A stretch of DNA of 64,000 nt from Marinobacter sediminum (lineage in GTDB: Bacteria > Pseudomonadota > Gammaproteobacteria > Pseudomonadales > Oleiphilaceae). The notes beneath the pieces were generated by a model. The model was not told where the DNA came from. It searched no databases and saw nothing but the letters and a program-made list of their open reading frames with translations. A program made the position numbers and the translations under genes. Shown one piece after another: positions 53,142-62,139 of this stretch; within the stretch, counting starts at the first letter, position 1, and each line of letters starts with the position of its first letter. Location: NCBI RefSeq assembly GCF_023657445.1, contig NZ_JAGTWY010000001.1, positions 2,418,001 to 2,482,000 of the forward strand, in the 5' to 3' direction.

Positions 53142-53861
53142 ATGACTGAAGCCCCCTGTCCAGAACAGAACCATCTGCTTGCTGAAATCCCTGAACACTC
53201 GAAATCCCGGGTCTTCCAGTCTTTGAGGCTGGTCGAACTGAAACTTGGCGATGTAATTTATGAGTCCGACCAGCCCATCGAGTTCGTCTATTTTCCAACC
53301 AACTGCATCATCTCTTTGCTTTATGTCATGCGCAGCGGTGCTTCCGCCGAAATATCGGTGATTGGCAACGAAGGGCTGGTAGGGGTCTCAGTGGTATTGG
53401 GGGGCAGTAGCACACCCAACCGGGCGATCGTGCAAAGCAGCGGATACGCCTATCAGATGCCGGTCGCCGAACTGGAACAGGAATTCAACGCCTCCGCTGA
53501 TCTCCGGGTACTTACGCTACGCTACACACAGGCACTGATCACCCAGATGTCCCAGACAGCGGTCTGCAACCGGCATCATTCAATCGACCAACAGCTATGC
53601 CGCTGGCTACTGTTATCGCTTGACCGCCTTCAGGGAAATCAGCTTGATATGACTCAGGAGTTGATCGCCAACATGCTGGGAGTAAGACGCGAGGGCGTAA
53701 CCGAGGCTGCGCGTAAACTGCAAAAGCTTGGAATTATCCAATACAAGCGTGGGCATATAAAGGTCATTGACCGTAAAAGGCTTGAGGAGATGAGTTGCGA
53801 ATGCTACGACGTAGTCAAGCGTGAAACCGAGCGCCTCAGATACCAGAAAATAGGCTCTTAA
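53142..53861 (+). CDS. Crp/Fnr-family regulator without FeS cysteines
   Basis: The 239-residue protein has a cyclic-nucleotide-binding fold (residues 20-130) and a Crp-type winged helix (MTQELIANMLGVRREGVTEAARKLQKLGII), followed by a family-typical CECY tail. The recognition helix (RREGVTEAA) differs from FNR/Dnr, so it should not read TTGA sites. Targets are unknown. The ATG at 53142 is preferred over a TTG at 53106. Its stop overlaps the stop of the convergent GGDEF gene by 4 bp. Confidence 0.88.
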   Translation: MTEAPCPEQNHLLAEIPEHSKSRVFQSLRLVELKLGDVIYESDQPIEFVYFPTNCIISLLYVMRSGASAEISVIGNEGLVGVSVVLGGSSTPNRAIVQSSGYAYQMPVAELEQEFNASADLRVLTLRYTQALITQMSQTAVCNRHHSIDQQLCRWLLLSLDRLQGNQLDMTQELIANMLGVRREGVTEAARKLQKLGIIQYKRGHIKVIDRKRLEEMSCECYDVVKRETERLRYQKIGS

Positions 53862-55234
53862 AACCGGGACTGGTTGATTGCTGCGATTACGGAGAGTGGC
53901 AGCCGCACTTTTTGAAACCGCTTGCCCTTTGCTTTAACGAGGTACATCTCAGAATCTGCGAAACGCAACAAAGTCGCCAGATCCTCGCCATTATCCGGGT
54001 AGATACTCACACCGATACTGAGCCTGGGCGAAGCGTCAGTTCCATCCGGTGACAAGAGCGACGCCGACGCCTCGCGTATCTTGTCAGCAACAGCGTGAGC
54101 ATGTTCGGGTTGGGCAATTTCATTCAACAACACCACGAATTCATCGCCGCCGAAACGACAGACGGAGTCTGTCTCACGGACACAGGATAATAATTTACCC
54201 GCCAGCGCTGTCAGCATCTTGTCACCCTGGGCATGCCCATAGGCATCGTTGATACCCTTGAAGTCATCGAGGTCGATAAACAATATGCCCATCTGCATAC
54301 TGTGTCTCTCGGCCAGTGCCCGGGACTGGTCAAAGCGTTCAGCAAAGCCGTAGCGGTTGAGCAGCCCTGTTAAAGGATCATGCTGTGCCAGACGTGCCAT
54401 CCTGGCTGCAGTTTCAGCGGAAAAGCAGGTATCGTGAAACACCAGAACAGCACCCGCTACTTCATTGTCCTGATTGTGTATTGGCGCAGCAGCATCCTCG
54501 ATTGCCAGTTCCTCACCGGCACGGGTCACCAGAATGGCATTGTTTTCGAGCCCAACGGCGCGCCCCGTATCCATCGCCTGCCTGGTGGGGGCATCCCTGG
54601 GCTCCCGGGTGCGCGACTCAAGCACTTGATAGACGCGTTGTAACGGGAGGCCGATGGCCTCATTGCGGCTAAATCCAATCAGGCTCTCCGCGGCCCGGTT
54701 CATATAAGTTATCCGCTCGCCGGTATCCGTGCACAAGACGGAATCACCAATGAAATCAAGGACAACCTGCTCCCGCGCTTTGTCATCAAGATGCAGGGAT
54801 TCAAGTGCAATTCTCTCTGAATCGCTGTTTTTTTGGGGGCTGATGTCTTCCACCACGTGGACATAAACATGCCCGGGCATGCCCTGATGCAATACGGTAA
54901 CGTGCCTGCGGGTCCATATATCTTTGCCATCGGCACGTTTCAGCCGGGACTCACATTCAAAAGGTACATTTTCCGGTGAGCATTTCTGCCATTGCCGAAT
55001 GGCCGTAGCATGGTCCTGAGGATGAATCACCGAACTCCAATAGGAACCGAACAACGCCTCACTCCCCCAGCCGCAAAGTCTCTGATAGGCCGGATTGCTG
55101 TAGACACACTGGCCTTCGGTATCGGTTATGAGAAGCGCAATCGGGAGGGCATCACCTAACGATAGATTGATACCCTTAAAGGGTTCCTGTGAGCTGCCGC
55201 CGCCCGACGGAAAAAAATCCCGATATCTCAGCAT
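53858..55234 (-). CDS. PAS-PAS-GGDEF diguanylate cyclase
   Basis: The protein has about 458 residues and no membrane segment: two PAS domains (about 25-125 and 150-260), then a GGDEF domain with intact active site FGGDEF and the inhibitory I-site RETD five residues upstream. It should make cyclic di-GMP in response to a ligand or redox cue. The C-terminus ends with VRLPLSVIAAINQSRF. The start is uncertain (GTG at 55246 or ATG at 55234). It faces the Crp-like gene. Confidence 0.92.
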   Translation of the reverse strand: MLRYRDFFPSGGGSSQEPFKGINLSLGDALPIALLITDTEGQCVYSNPAYQRLCGWGSEALFGSYWSSVIHPQDHATAIRQWQKCSPENVPFECESRLKRADGKDIWTRRHVTVLHQGMPGHVYVHVVEDISPQKNSDSERIALESLHLDDKAREQVVLDFIGDSVLCTDTGERITYMNRAAESLIGFSRNEAIGLPLQRVYQVLESRTREPRDAPTRQAMDTGRAVGLENNAILVTRAGEELAIEDAAAPIHNQDNEVAGAVLVFHDTCFSAETAARMARLAQHDPLTGLLNRYGFAERFDQSRALAERHSMQMGILFIDLDDFKGINDAYGHAQGDKMLTALAGKLLSCVRETDSVCRFGGDEFVVLLNEIAQPEHAHAVADKIREASASLLSPDGTDASPRLSIGVSIYPDNGEDLATLLRFADSEMYLVKAKGKRFQKVRLPLSVIAAINQSRF

Positions 55235-55503
55235 AATCACTGGCACCTGTTCTCTGTGATAACGTCAACGTGCGGTTCTACCCACGGTCGAAAAACCCGC
55301 ACCAAACCTGGCATTGATACAGACGCCGCAGCTCACCTCACATTCCGATAGTAAAACGCCTGATGAAAGCCGTCCGTTCGGTAACACACAGAGTGGCGCA
55401 GGGGTATTTTCCGAAAAATGCCTGCAAATCGCCGCTATATTAAGCGCGTGTCTAGGGGTAGAATAAAGCGTAATCCCTACGTGAAAGGATTTTCGGAGGC
55501 ACC

Positions 55504-56130
55504 GTGGCGAGCACAAACGGACATCATGAAACGGAGCATCATGCCAGGCTGCGGCGCACTGCCGAGTCGTTGATTGAGCAAGGCGCGACGCCACTAAGGC
55601 GAGGCGCTACCCTCGGGGTAGATGCTCTTGAGCTTCTGTATCGACGTGCGAGCGACCCCGAGTCTGCGCCCGATGCGCTGAAGCTACTCCACGAGTTGCA
55701 AACTCACCAGGTCGAGCTTGATCTGCTGTATGAACAGCTCCAGGCCAACGAGTATGAAATCAGCGGTGAACTTGCCCATTACAAGGCACTGTTTGACCTT
55801 GGACCTGTTGCCTACCTGGTCGTCGCCAATGATGGCCGGATTATTGACAGCAACCAGGCAGCCGCTGCCTTGTTTGGCCTTTCACCTGAGCACCTGACGG
55901 AGCAGGCGGTTAGCGAACTGCTGGCTCCAGCGAGTCACGCCGCCCTGTCGGGAATGTTTCAGAAGCTACTGACACCCGGCTCACGAGCATCCTGTGTTGC
56001 CGATCTGCCAGCCAATGACAGAACGGGGCCAGCGCGCCAGCTTGCCATCAACGCGACATGCGATCCTCGCGGAGAAAGTCTTTTGATAGTACTCTGCCCT
56101 ATGCCAGACCCTCTCGCACCCGGTCGCTAA
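55504..56130 (+). CDS. PAS-domain protein coupled to CheB/CheR
   Basis: The 208-residue protein has an N-terminal helical region (residues 15-90, including HELQTHQVELDLLYEQLQANEYEI, a motif often found before PAS domains) and one PAS domain (residues 92-200). It has no output domain. It starts with GTG after GGAGG. Its TAA stop overlaps the ATG of the CheB-CheR gene (TAATG), so it is probably a sensory partner of that protein, or the N-terminal part of a once-fused protein. Confidence 0.8.
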   Translation: MASTNGHHETEHHARLRRTAESLIEQGATPLRRGATLGVDALELLYRRASDPESAPDALKLLHELQTHQVELDLLYEQLQANEYEISGELAHYKALFDLGPVAYLVVANDGRIIDSNQAAAALFGLSPEHLTEQAVSELLAPASHAALSGMFQKLLTPGSRASCVADLPANDRTGPARQLAINATCDPRGESLLIVLCPMPDPLAPGR

Positions 56131-58658
56131 TGCGTATTGTCGGTATCGGTGCGTCTGCTGGCGGCCTGTCCGCTTTTGAAGAGTTTTTCCGGCACACTCA
56201 GCCGGATACCGGAATGGCATTTATCATCGTGCAGCATCTGGACCCGACTCAAAAGGCGCTGCTGCCGGAGCTGTTGCGAAAGTTTACGGCCATGCCCGTG
56301 TGCGAAGCGCGGCAGAACATGCCGGTTGAGCCAAACACGCTCTATGTCATCCCCCCCAACAAAGATCTCTCGGTATCGGGCAACATGCTCAAACTGGCGG
56401 CGCCCGCCGAGCCCCGCGGAATGCGTTTACCCATTAACGTACTGTTTTCGTCTCTGGCCAGCGCGTTTAATGAACGAGCAATCGCCATTGTGCTTTCCGG
56501 GATGGGATCAGATGGCACACTTGGGTTACAGGCCATACGGGCCACAGGTGGCCTGACCGCAGTCCAACAACCGGACACGGCACAGTTTGATGCCATGCCA
56601 AAAAGCGCGATCGCCTCCGGCTGTGCCGACATCGTTGCACCGCCATCAATGCTGCCAGAGCGTATATTGGCCTTCACCAGCCGAGTCAACGAGCCGGGGC
56701 CGGATAGCCCTCCACCGGCGCCTTCAGAGCCCATAGGCTCCATACTCCGGTTACTTCAAAAAAACACACATCACGACTTTTCACTCTATAAGCGCAGCAC
56801 CCTTAGCCGTCGTATTGAGCGTCGCATGGCTATCCATGGTATTGGCAGCATATCCGCCTACGCCCAATATCTCGGTAAAAACAGCCAGGAAGTCGAGCTT
56901 CTTTTCAGGGAACTGCTGATCGGTGTTACTGAATTTTTCCGCGACCCCGACATATGGGAATACCTGGCTGAAACCGCTCTCCCGGATTTACTGGCTACCA
57001 AGCCGTCAGACCAGAAAGTACGGGCCTGGGTAGTGGGTTGTTCAACCGGGGAAGAGGCCTACTCGCTGGCGATGGTTTTTACCGAAGTACTGGAGCGCCT
57101 GAGGCCGGGGCAAGACATCAACTTGCAGATTTTTGCTTCTGACCTGAGTGCGGAGGCTATTGTTACCGCGAGACGCGGGCAATACCCTTTCAGCATCAGT
57201 GAGCACGTGTCGGAACAGCGACTCGCCCGCTTCTTCACCAAACACGGCAGCTACTACCAGGTTAATCCAGCGCTTCGCGATACCATCCTGTTCGCCCAGC
57301 ATGATGTCATCCTGGATCCGCCATTCACCAAACTGGACCTGATCGCGTGCCGGAACCTGCTCATCTACTTTGATACCATGCTGCAACGCCGGCTGCTGCC
57401 CCTGTTTCATTACAGCCTTAGTGATCGAGGGCTGCTGATGCTGGGAAACTCTGAAACTGTAGGTAGGCTCAATTACCTCTTCGCCAGACTGAAACCCAGG
57501 TTGCGCCTCTACCAGAGGCTGGATCACGAATCCATCAGAGGTCCCAATTTCCTGTTAAGGTCTTTTCCGCCCTTATCCGAACTATCCAAGGAGCAGTCCG
57601 TGCCGGTGCCGACAGTCCCACCCAATACCCCTGACAATCTTCAAGACGCTGCGGATCATCTTCTACTACAGGTATACGCCCCAGCGGCCGTTGTTCTCAA
57701 CCGCGATGCGGACATCGTCTATATCAGTGGGCGAACCGGAAAGTACCTGGAGCCTGCAGCCGGCAAGGCCAACTGGAACATCCATGCAATGGCCCGTGAA
57801 GGGTTGCGAGTACCGCTGTTCACCGCGCTGAAGCAAGCAGTCTGTCAGCTTGAGCCGGTTGAGCTTCACAGTCTGGAAGTACAAACGGGCGTCGGCATCA
57901 AACATGTCGACGTGACCGTGCAGGCGTTACATGAGCCGGCCGTTCTTGAAGACATGATCATCGTCGTGTTCAAAGACACCGACGCCGGCACCAGAGCCAG
58001 AAGCCATAAACCTGCCTCTACTGCCGCCCATAAGCCAGACGAACGATGGTACCAGCAGGAAATCAAGCGCCTCGGCGAACGGGAAAGGGAGTCACGGGAA
58101 GAACTTCAAACCTCGAATGAAGAACTGCAGTCCACCAACGAAGAACTCCAGTCTGCCAACGAAGAGCTCACCACCTCAAAAGAAGAAATGCAGTCAATGA
58201 ATGAAGAACTGCAAACAATCAATACCGAACTGCAAACCAAACTGGACGACCTTGCACTGGCGCAAAGCGACATGCAAAACGTGCTTAACAGCATCGAAAT
58301 CGCCATCATTTTTCTGGATAGCAGCCTGAACATACGTCGGTACACGGCCCGTGCATCCGATGTTTTCAGCTTGCGTGAAAGCGACGTGGGGCGTCCACTC
58401 AGAGAGCTCTCCACGGTCCTGAGATACCCGGACCTCGAGACCGATGCCAACGAAACCCTGAAAACTGTCAGGACTTCTGAAAGGCAGATCCAAACGACAG
58501 ACCGCCGATGGTTTTCTGTTCGGATCATGCCTTACCGGAGGCTCGACAATGAGGTTGATGGACTGGTGATGACGATGGTCGACATTACCGATACCAAAAC
58601 AGTGGAGTCGTCGCTGAGGGAAGAATCCGCCGGGAAGGATGGGGCGCACCCGGAATAG
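56130..58658 (+). CDS. CheB-CheR fusion with coiled coil and PAS domain
   Basis: The 842-residue protein has a CheB methylesterase domain without receiver (GIGASAGG with S9, VQHLDP with H36, GMGSDGT), then a CheR methyltransferase domain (about 200-470; VVGCSTGEEAYSLAM, FATDL-like FASDLS, CRNLLIYF). A PAS-like segment, a long glutamate-rich coiled coil (repeats of NEELQS/T, about 650-720) and a C-terminal PAS domain follow. All catalytic residues I can check are present. Such hybrids modify glutamates on receptors or act as stress-signalling hubs. No chemoreceptor gene is adjacent. Confidence 0.93.
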   Translation: MRIVGIGASAGGLSAFEEFFRHTQPDTGMAFIIVQHLDPTQKALLPELLRKFTAMPVCEARQNMPVEPNTLYVIPPNKDLSVSGNMLKLAAPAEPRGMRLPINVLFSSLASAFNERAIAIVLSGMGSDGTLGLQAIRATGGLTAVQQPDTAQFDAMPKSAIASGCADIVAPPSMLPERILAFTSRVNEPGPDSPPPAPSEPIGSILRLLQKNTHHDFSLYKRSTLSRRIERRMAIHGIGSISAYAQYLGKNSQEVELLFRELLIGVTEFFRDPDIWEYLAETALPDLLATKPSDQKVRAWVVGCSTGEEAYSLAMVFTEVLERLRPGQDINLQIFASDLSAEAIVTARRGQYPFSISEHVSEQRLARFFTKHGSYYQVNPALRDTILFAQHDVILDPPFTKLDLIACRNLLIYFDTMLQRRLLPLFHYSLSDRGLLMLGNSETVGRLNYLFARLKPRLRLYQRLDHESIRGPNFLLRSFPPLSELSKEQSVPVPTVPPNTPDNLQDAADHLLLQVYAPAAVVLNRDADIVYISGRTGKYLEPAAGKANWNIHAMAREGLRVPLFTALKQAVCQLEPVELHSLEVQTGVGIKHVDVTVQALHEPAVLEDMIIVVFKDTDAGTRARSHKPASTAAHKPDERWYQQEIKRLGERERESREELQTSNEELQSTNEELQSANEELTTSKEEMQSMNEELQTINTELQTKLDDLALAQSDMQNVLNSIEIAIIFLDSSLNIRRYTARASDVFSLRESDVGRPLRELSTVLRYPDLETDANETLKTVRTSERQIQTTDRRWFSVRIMPYRRLDNEVDGLVMTMVDITDTKTVESSLREESAGKDGAHPE

Positions 58659-58698
58659 GAACACCGGTCACCACGACTCACGATTCGTCCCCTTTCGA

Positions 58699-59157
58699 CT
58701 AGCGGCCCTGTGACGGCTCTTCCATTTCTTTCTCCTGCGCTGGCATGACCAGTACCGCACAGGGCGCATTAACAGACACATATTCCACCGTGGCGCGGCG
58801 CAAAGGCCAGCGACCAGTCGCACCCCGGGAAACCAGAATCATCAAATCAACGCAGGTCTTGCCCGCCAGGGCCAGTAACTTGTCCCCGGCACTGCCCGCC
58901 ACCACATGCAGCGTCGCCGTCTGATTCAATGGCAGATACTTGCGGGCCAGCAGGTTCAGAGTCTCCCTGACCTCGTTCTCCTTGTCGGCTGGTGTGTCTT
59001 CGGTGACGTGAGGGAAGAAGCCGGCGCTACCGGGACTGTATACGCTCGCGAGATGGAGTTCACCGCCCTGGTTCAGCAGCCGGACACCTTCTGCCAGTGC
59101 GCGTTTGCCTTCCCCATCGTCTTCAGGGTCAATGGCAATCAATATCTTGTTATACAT
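58699..59157 (-). CDS. Universal stress protein UspA family
   Basis: The 152-residue protein has a single Usp domain beginning MYNKILIAIDPEDDGEGKRALAEGVRLL and a nucleotide-binding type loop (LVSRGATGRWPLRRATVEYVSVNAPCAVLVM). Start at 59157 follows AGGAGA and overlaps the BCCT stop by 8 bp, so the two are coupled. Usp genes next to osmolyte or TRAP transporters are common; it may adjust BCCT activity under osmotic stress. Confidence 0.92.
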   Translation of the reverse strand: MYNKILIAIDPEDDGEGKRALAEGVRLLNQGGELHLASVYSPGSAGFFPHVTEDTPADKENEVRETLNLLARKYLPLNQTATLHVVAGSAGDKLLALAGKTCVDLMILVSRGATGRWPLRRATVEYVSVNAPCAVLVMPAQEKEMEEPSQGR

Positions 59158-60829
59158 CCTGAGTCTCCTGTTTGGGCATGGTAACGGCCTCCACTTCCGG
59201 GAAAGCACGTCCCTGTACCAGCTCATTGACCGAATACCCCCGGTAATCTGCTCTTAAGGCGCGGAATAACGCCACTGCCATAAAGATCAACAAGATACAG
59301 AATGGAAGCCCCAGCGAGGTAATCACATTCTGGAGCGCATCCAGCCCGCCTGCGAGCAGCAGGGTGGCCGCAATCACTCCCTGGGCCGCTGCCCAGAAAA
59401 TCCTCTGGCGCGTCAGCGATGGCTGGTCATCCCTTCGCGTCAGCATATCAATAACCAGCGAGGCCGAATCAGAGGAGGTCGTAAAGAAAATAATGATGAT
59501 GACCACGCTAAGCAGAGCGGCGGCGTCCGCCAGCGGGAAGGCCTCCAGGAAGGCAAAAATTGCAACCGATGGATCCTGCTGCACCTGCTCTGCAAGCGCA
59601 ACCTGCCCACTCATTTCCACGTTGATCGCCGACAGGCCGAAAACGCCGAACCACACCAGGGTGAACGCTGTTGGCGCGAACAGAACGCCGGCGACAAACT
59701 CCCGGATGGTCCGGCCACGGGAGATCCGGGCGATGAAAATCCCCACGTAAGGCGCCCAGGAAATGGTCCAGGCCCAGTAGAACAGGGTCCACTGCCGCTG
59801 CCAGCCAGAGTCACTGAAGGTTTCGGTCCAAAAGGACAGCCACGGCAGGGCATCAAGGTAGTCGCCCACACTCTGAACCATCCCCTCGGCAATAAAGACG
59901 GTCGGCCCGACGGTGGCCACGAACAGGATCAGCAGGATCGCCAGCACAATATTGAGCTGGGACAGACGACGCACACCCTTGTCCAGCCCCAGTGCAACCG
60001 ATGTCGCGGCAATACCGGCGATAACCGTAATGAGCAGAACCTGCACCAGGCCCGTAGACGGAATTCCGAACAGGTAGGACAGACCACTATTCAGCTGCAG
60101 CGTGCCGAGCCCCAGCGACGTCGCCACCCCGAACAGGGTACCAAGAACGGCGATCACATCTACGGCCCAGCCCCAGGGGCCAAACGCACGTTCACCAAGA
60201 ATGGGATAAAACAGACTGCTGATGCGCATCGGCAGGTTATGGCGGTATGCGAAATACCCAATCGCCAGTCCTGGCATGGCAAAGATCGTCCAGGTGTGCA
60301 GACCGAAGTGATAAAGCGCCACCATCATGGCGTCACTGGCAGCCTGATCACTGCCCGCCCGGACACCTTCGAACGGCGGGTGGGCAAAGTGCGAAATCGG
60401 TTCGGCCACACCCCAGAACATAAGAATAGTGCCAATACCGGCGGCAAATAACATGGTGAACCAGGTCAGGTTGGAATAATCCGGGCGGGATTCATCACTG
60501 CCAAGCCGGATGGTGCCATAACGGCTGACTGCAAGCCCAAGAAGAAACAGAAAAAGGGACGTGACAGAGAGGATATAGAACCAGCCCAGATTGCGGGCCA
60601 CCCAGCCGGTCAGCACTCCGAAGAATGCCGAAACTTCTGTATTGAAGGGGATTGCGAAGGCCACGAAAAGAACCGCCACCCCCGCCGAGGTAAAAAACAC
60701 TCCGGGTATTGTCTGCAGTCCCAGCAGGCGTTGCAGCCGCTCCAGCACAGTATGCCTCCCTTGATGGTATTCGAAATCCGGTTCTGCCCAGCCTATCATA
60801 GCCATACTGATGAAACTGACTGTAGTCAT
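59150..60829 (-). CDS. BCCT-family osmolyte transporter (betaine/choline/carnitine)
   Basis: The protein has up to 559 residues, with 12 helices and BCCT signatures (GIGTILMFWGVAEPISHF, the tryptophan-rich WTLFYWAWTISWAPYVGIFIARISRGRTIREF, and FFTTSSDSASLVIDML). It should import betaine-like compatible solutes with Na+ or H+. The start is uncertain: ATGs at 60829, 60805 and 60799 all lack a strong ribosome site. Overlap with uspA marks an operon. Confidence 0.93.
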   Translation of the reverse strand: MTTVSFISMAMIGWAEPDFEYHQGRHTVLERLQRLLGLQTIPGVFFTSAGVAVLFVAFAIPFNTEVSAFFGVLTGWVARNLGWFYILSVTSLFLFLLGLAVSRYGTIRLGSDESRPDYSNLTWFTMLFAAGIGTILMFWGVAEPISHFAHPPFEGVRAGSDQAASDAMMVALYHFGLHTWTIFAMPGLAIGYFAYRHNLPMRISSLFYPILGERAFGPWGWAVDVIAVLGTLFGVATSLGLGTLQLNSGLSYLFGIPSTGLVQVLLITVIAGIAATSVALGLDKGVRRLSQLNIVLAILLILFVATVGPTVFIAEGMVQSVGDYLDALPWLSFWTETFSDSGWQRQWTLFYWAWTISWAPYVGIFIARISRGRTIREFVAGVLFAPTAFTLVWFGVFGLSAINVEMSGQVALAEQVQQDPSVAIFAFLEAFPLADAAALLSVVIIIIFFTTSSDSASLVIDMLTRRDDQPSLTRQRIFWAAAQGVIAATLLLAGGLDALQNVITSLGLPFCILLIFMAVALFRALRADYRGYSVNELVQGRAFPEVEAVTMPKQETQDV

Positions 60830-60932
60830 GGGCCCGCACCGTGTAATAGCTTGCAGTGTGAGTCATCCCGGAAGAAACGCGCTTGACTCAACTCAAGCAC
60901 AGATCGGCGAACCGGACAGCAGGGCATTCGAA

Positions 60933-61391
60933 ATGAAGATTGGTGAAATATCAAAACGTGCAGGTATCCCCGTTGAAACGGTGAGGTATTACGAGAAAAT
61001 AGGACTGCTGCCCGAACCGGACCGGGATGCGAGCGGTTACCGATCCTATCGCCAGGCCCACCTGGAGCGCCTTCTGTTCATCAAACGCTGCCGTAATCTT
61101 GATATGGCGCAGGACGAAATCCGCGAACTCATCCGCTTGGCGGAGGAACCAGAGGCAGATTGTAACGGCGTAGACGCACTGCTCACCCGCCACCTGAGTC
61201 ATGTCCGGGAGCGTTTGAAAGAACTGGCAAGTCTGGAGCGAACTCTGGTGACCTTACAGGCTGCCTGTTCCGACGGCCGAACCGTGAGTGAATGCGGAAT
61301 CCTGGGTGGCCTGACGTCCGAGCTCGAGGAACTCGACACCACCGTCGGCGACAATCATGTTCCCGGCACCCACGGTCCCGGCCATCGGTGA
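60933..61391 (+). CDS. MerR-family metal-responsive regulator (CadR/PbrR-like)
   Basis: The 152-residue protein has the MerR winged helix MKIGEISKRAGIPVETVRYYEKIGLLP, the dimer helix, and cysteines at positions like CadR/PbrR: C79-type (ADCNGVD) and the C-terminal pair ACSDGRTVSEC. A histidine-containing tail (NHVPGTHGPGHR) may add ligands. It should bind Cd, Pb or Zn and activate stretched promoters. ATG at 60933 is chosen by family start and AGGG. The matching operator before the next gene is 34 bp past its stop. Confidence 0.92.
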   Translation: MKIGEISKRAGIPVETVRYYEKIGLLPEPDRDASGYRSYRQAHLERLLFIKRCRNLDMAQDEIRELIRLAEEPEADCNGVDALLTRHLSHVRERLKELASLERTLVTLQAACSDGRTVSECGILGGLTSELEELDTTVGDNHVPGTHGPGHR

Positions 61392-61421
61392 CAGTTCGCC
61401 TCAACGGTTGCTGGAAAGTCC

Positions 61422-61452
61422 TTGACCCTGTAGTCACTACAGGGTTTTAAAT
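61422..61452 (+). promoter_or_regulatory. MerR-type promoter/operator before small CDF gene
   Basis: The -35 TTGACC (61422-61427) and -10 TTAAAT (61447-61452) are separated by 19 bp. Arms ACCCTGTAGT (61425-61434) and ACTACAGGGT (61436-61445) form a perfect 10-1-10 dyad. It closely matches the element at 51996-52026. Confidence 0.85.
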
Positions 61453-61479
61453 AGGGGCAATCGAAAACAGGAGGACATC

Positions 61480-62139
61480 ATGGCCTGCAATTGCTCGGCC
61501 CCCGAACCCAAGTCGCCCGCCCCGGGATTCCGCAAGGCGCTGTGGATTGCCCTCTGGGTAAACCTTGCCATGTTCCTGGTCGAGGGCATCGCCAGTATTC
61601 AGTCCGGGTCGGTTTCCCTGATGGCGGATGCCATCGACTTTTTCGGCGACAGTGCCAACTACATCCTTTCCCTGAGCGTCCTGACTATGGGCATGCTCTG
61701 GCGTGGTCGTGCGGCGATGATCAAGGGGCTTACCATGGCGACCTTTGGCCTGGTTGTCTGGGGGCGCGCCATCTGGACAGCACAGAGCGGCATCACCCCG
61801 GAAGCCCTAACCATGGGGGCCGTTGGACTGCTCGCTCTGACCGCCAACGTCACCGTTGCCGTTATGCTATTCCGTTTCCGGTCAGGCGATTCGGACATGC
61901 GTTCGGTCTGGCTGTGCAGCCGTAACGACGCCATCAGCAACGTTGCCGTCATGGCTGCTGCTATCGGTGTTTTCGGCACCAACAGTGCCTGGCCGGACCT
62001 CATCGTAGCGGGCATCATGGGGTCTCTGGCCGTCACTGCGGGGATCAGCGTGGTACGTCATGCTCGTCAGGATATCGCTGAAGCAAGAGCCGCCAGTGTA
62101 CAGGCCTCGCCTGCCAGTTCGTCTGTAAGCTCCCGTTAA
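61480..62139 (+). CDS. Short CDF-type cation transporter lacking the cytosolic domain
   Basis: The 219-residue protein has about six helices and CDF ligand motifs (LMADAIDFFGDSANY in helix 2; CSRNDAISNVAV in helix 5), but ends after the membrane part with an alanine/serine-rich tail, lacking the usual C-terminal domain. The N-terminus MACNCSAPEPK carries a CxC that may bind metal. It is regulated by the adjacent MerR-type promoter and should export a divalent or soft metal. Full-length CDF proteins are near 300 residues. Confidence 0.9.
   Translation: MACNCSAPEPKSPAPGFRKALWIALWVNLAMFLVEGIASIQSGSVSLMADAIDFFGDSANYILSLSVLTMGMLWRGRAAMIKGLTMATFGLVVWGRAIWTAQSGITPEALTMGAVGLLALTANVTVAVMLFRFRSGDSDMRSVWLCSRNDAISNVAVMAAAIGVFGTNSAWPDLIVAGIMGSLAVTAGISVVRHARQDIAEARAASVQASPASSSVSSR

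Noticed and set aside
58080..58260. Tandem NEELQS-type coding repeat considered as a DNA repeat or CRISPR-like array
   Set aside because: The periodicity comes from a protein coiled coil typical of CheB-CheR hybrids; there are no spacers.
60881..60898. GCTTGA-CTCAAC-TCAAGC dyad as a merR autoregulatory site
   Set aside because: It does not resemble the ACCCTGTA dyads at the two CDF promoters and has no 19-bp-spaced -10; left as uninterpreted.
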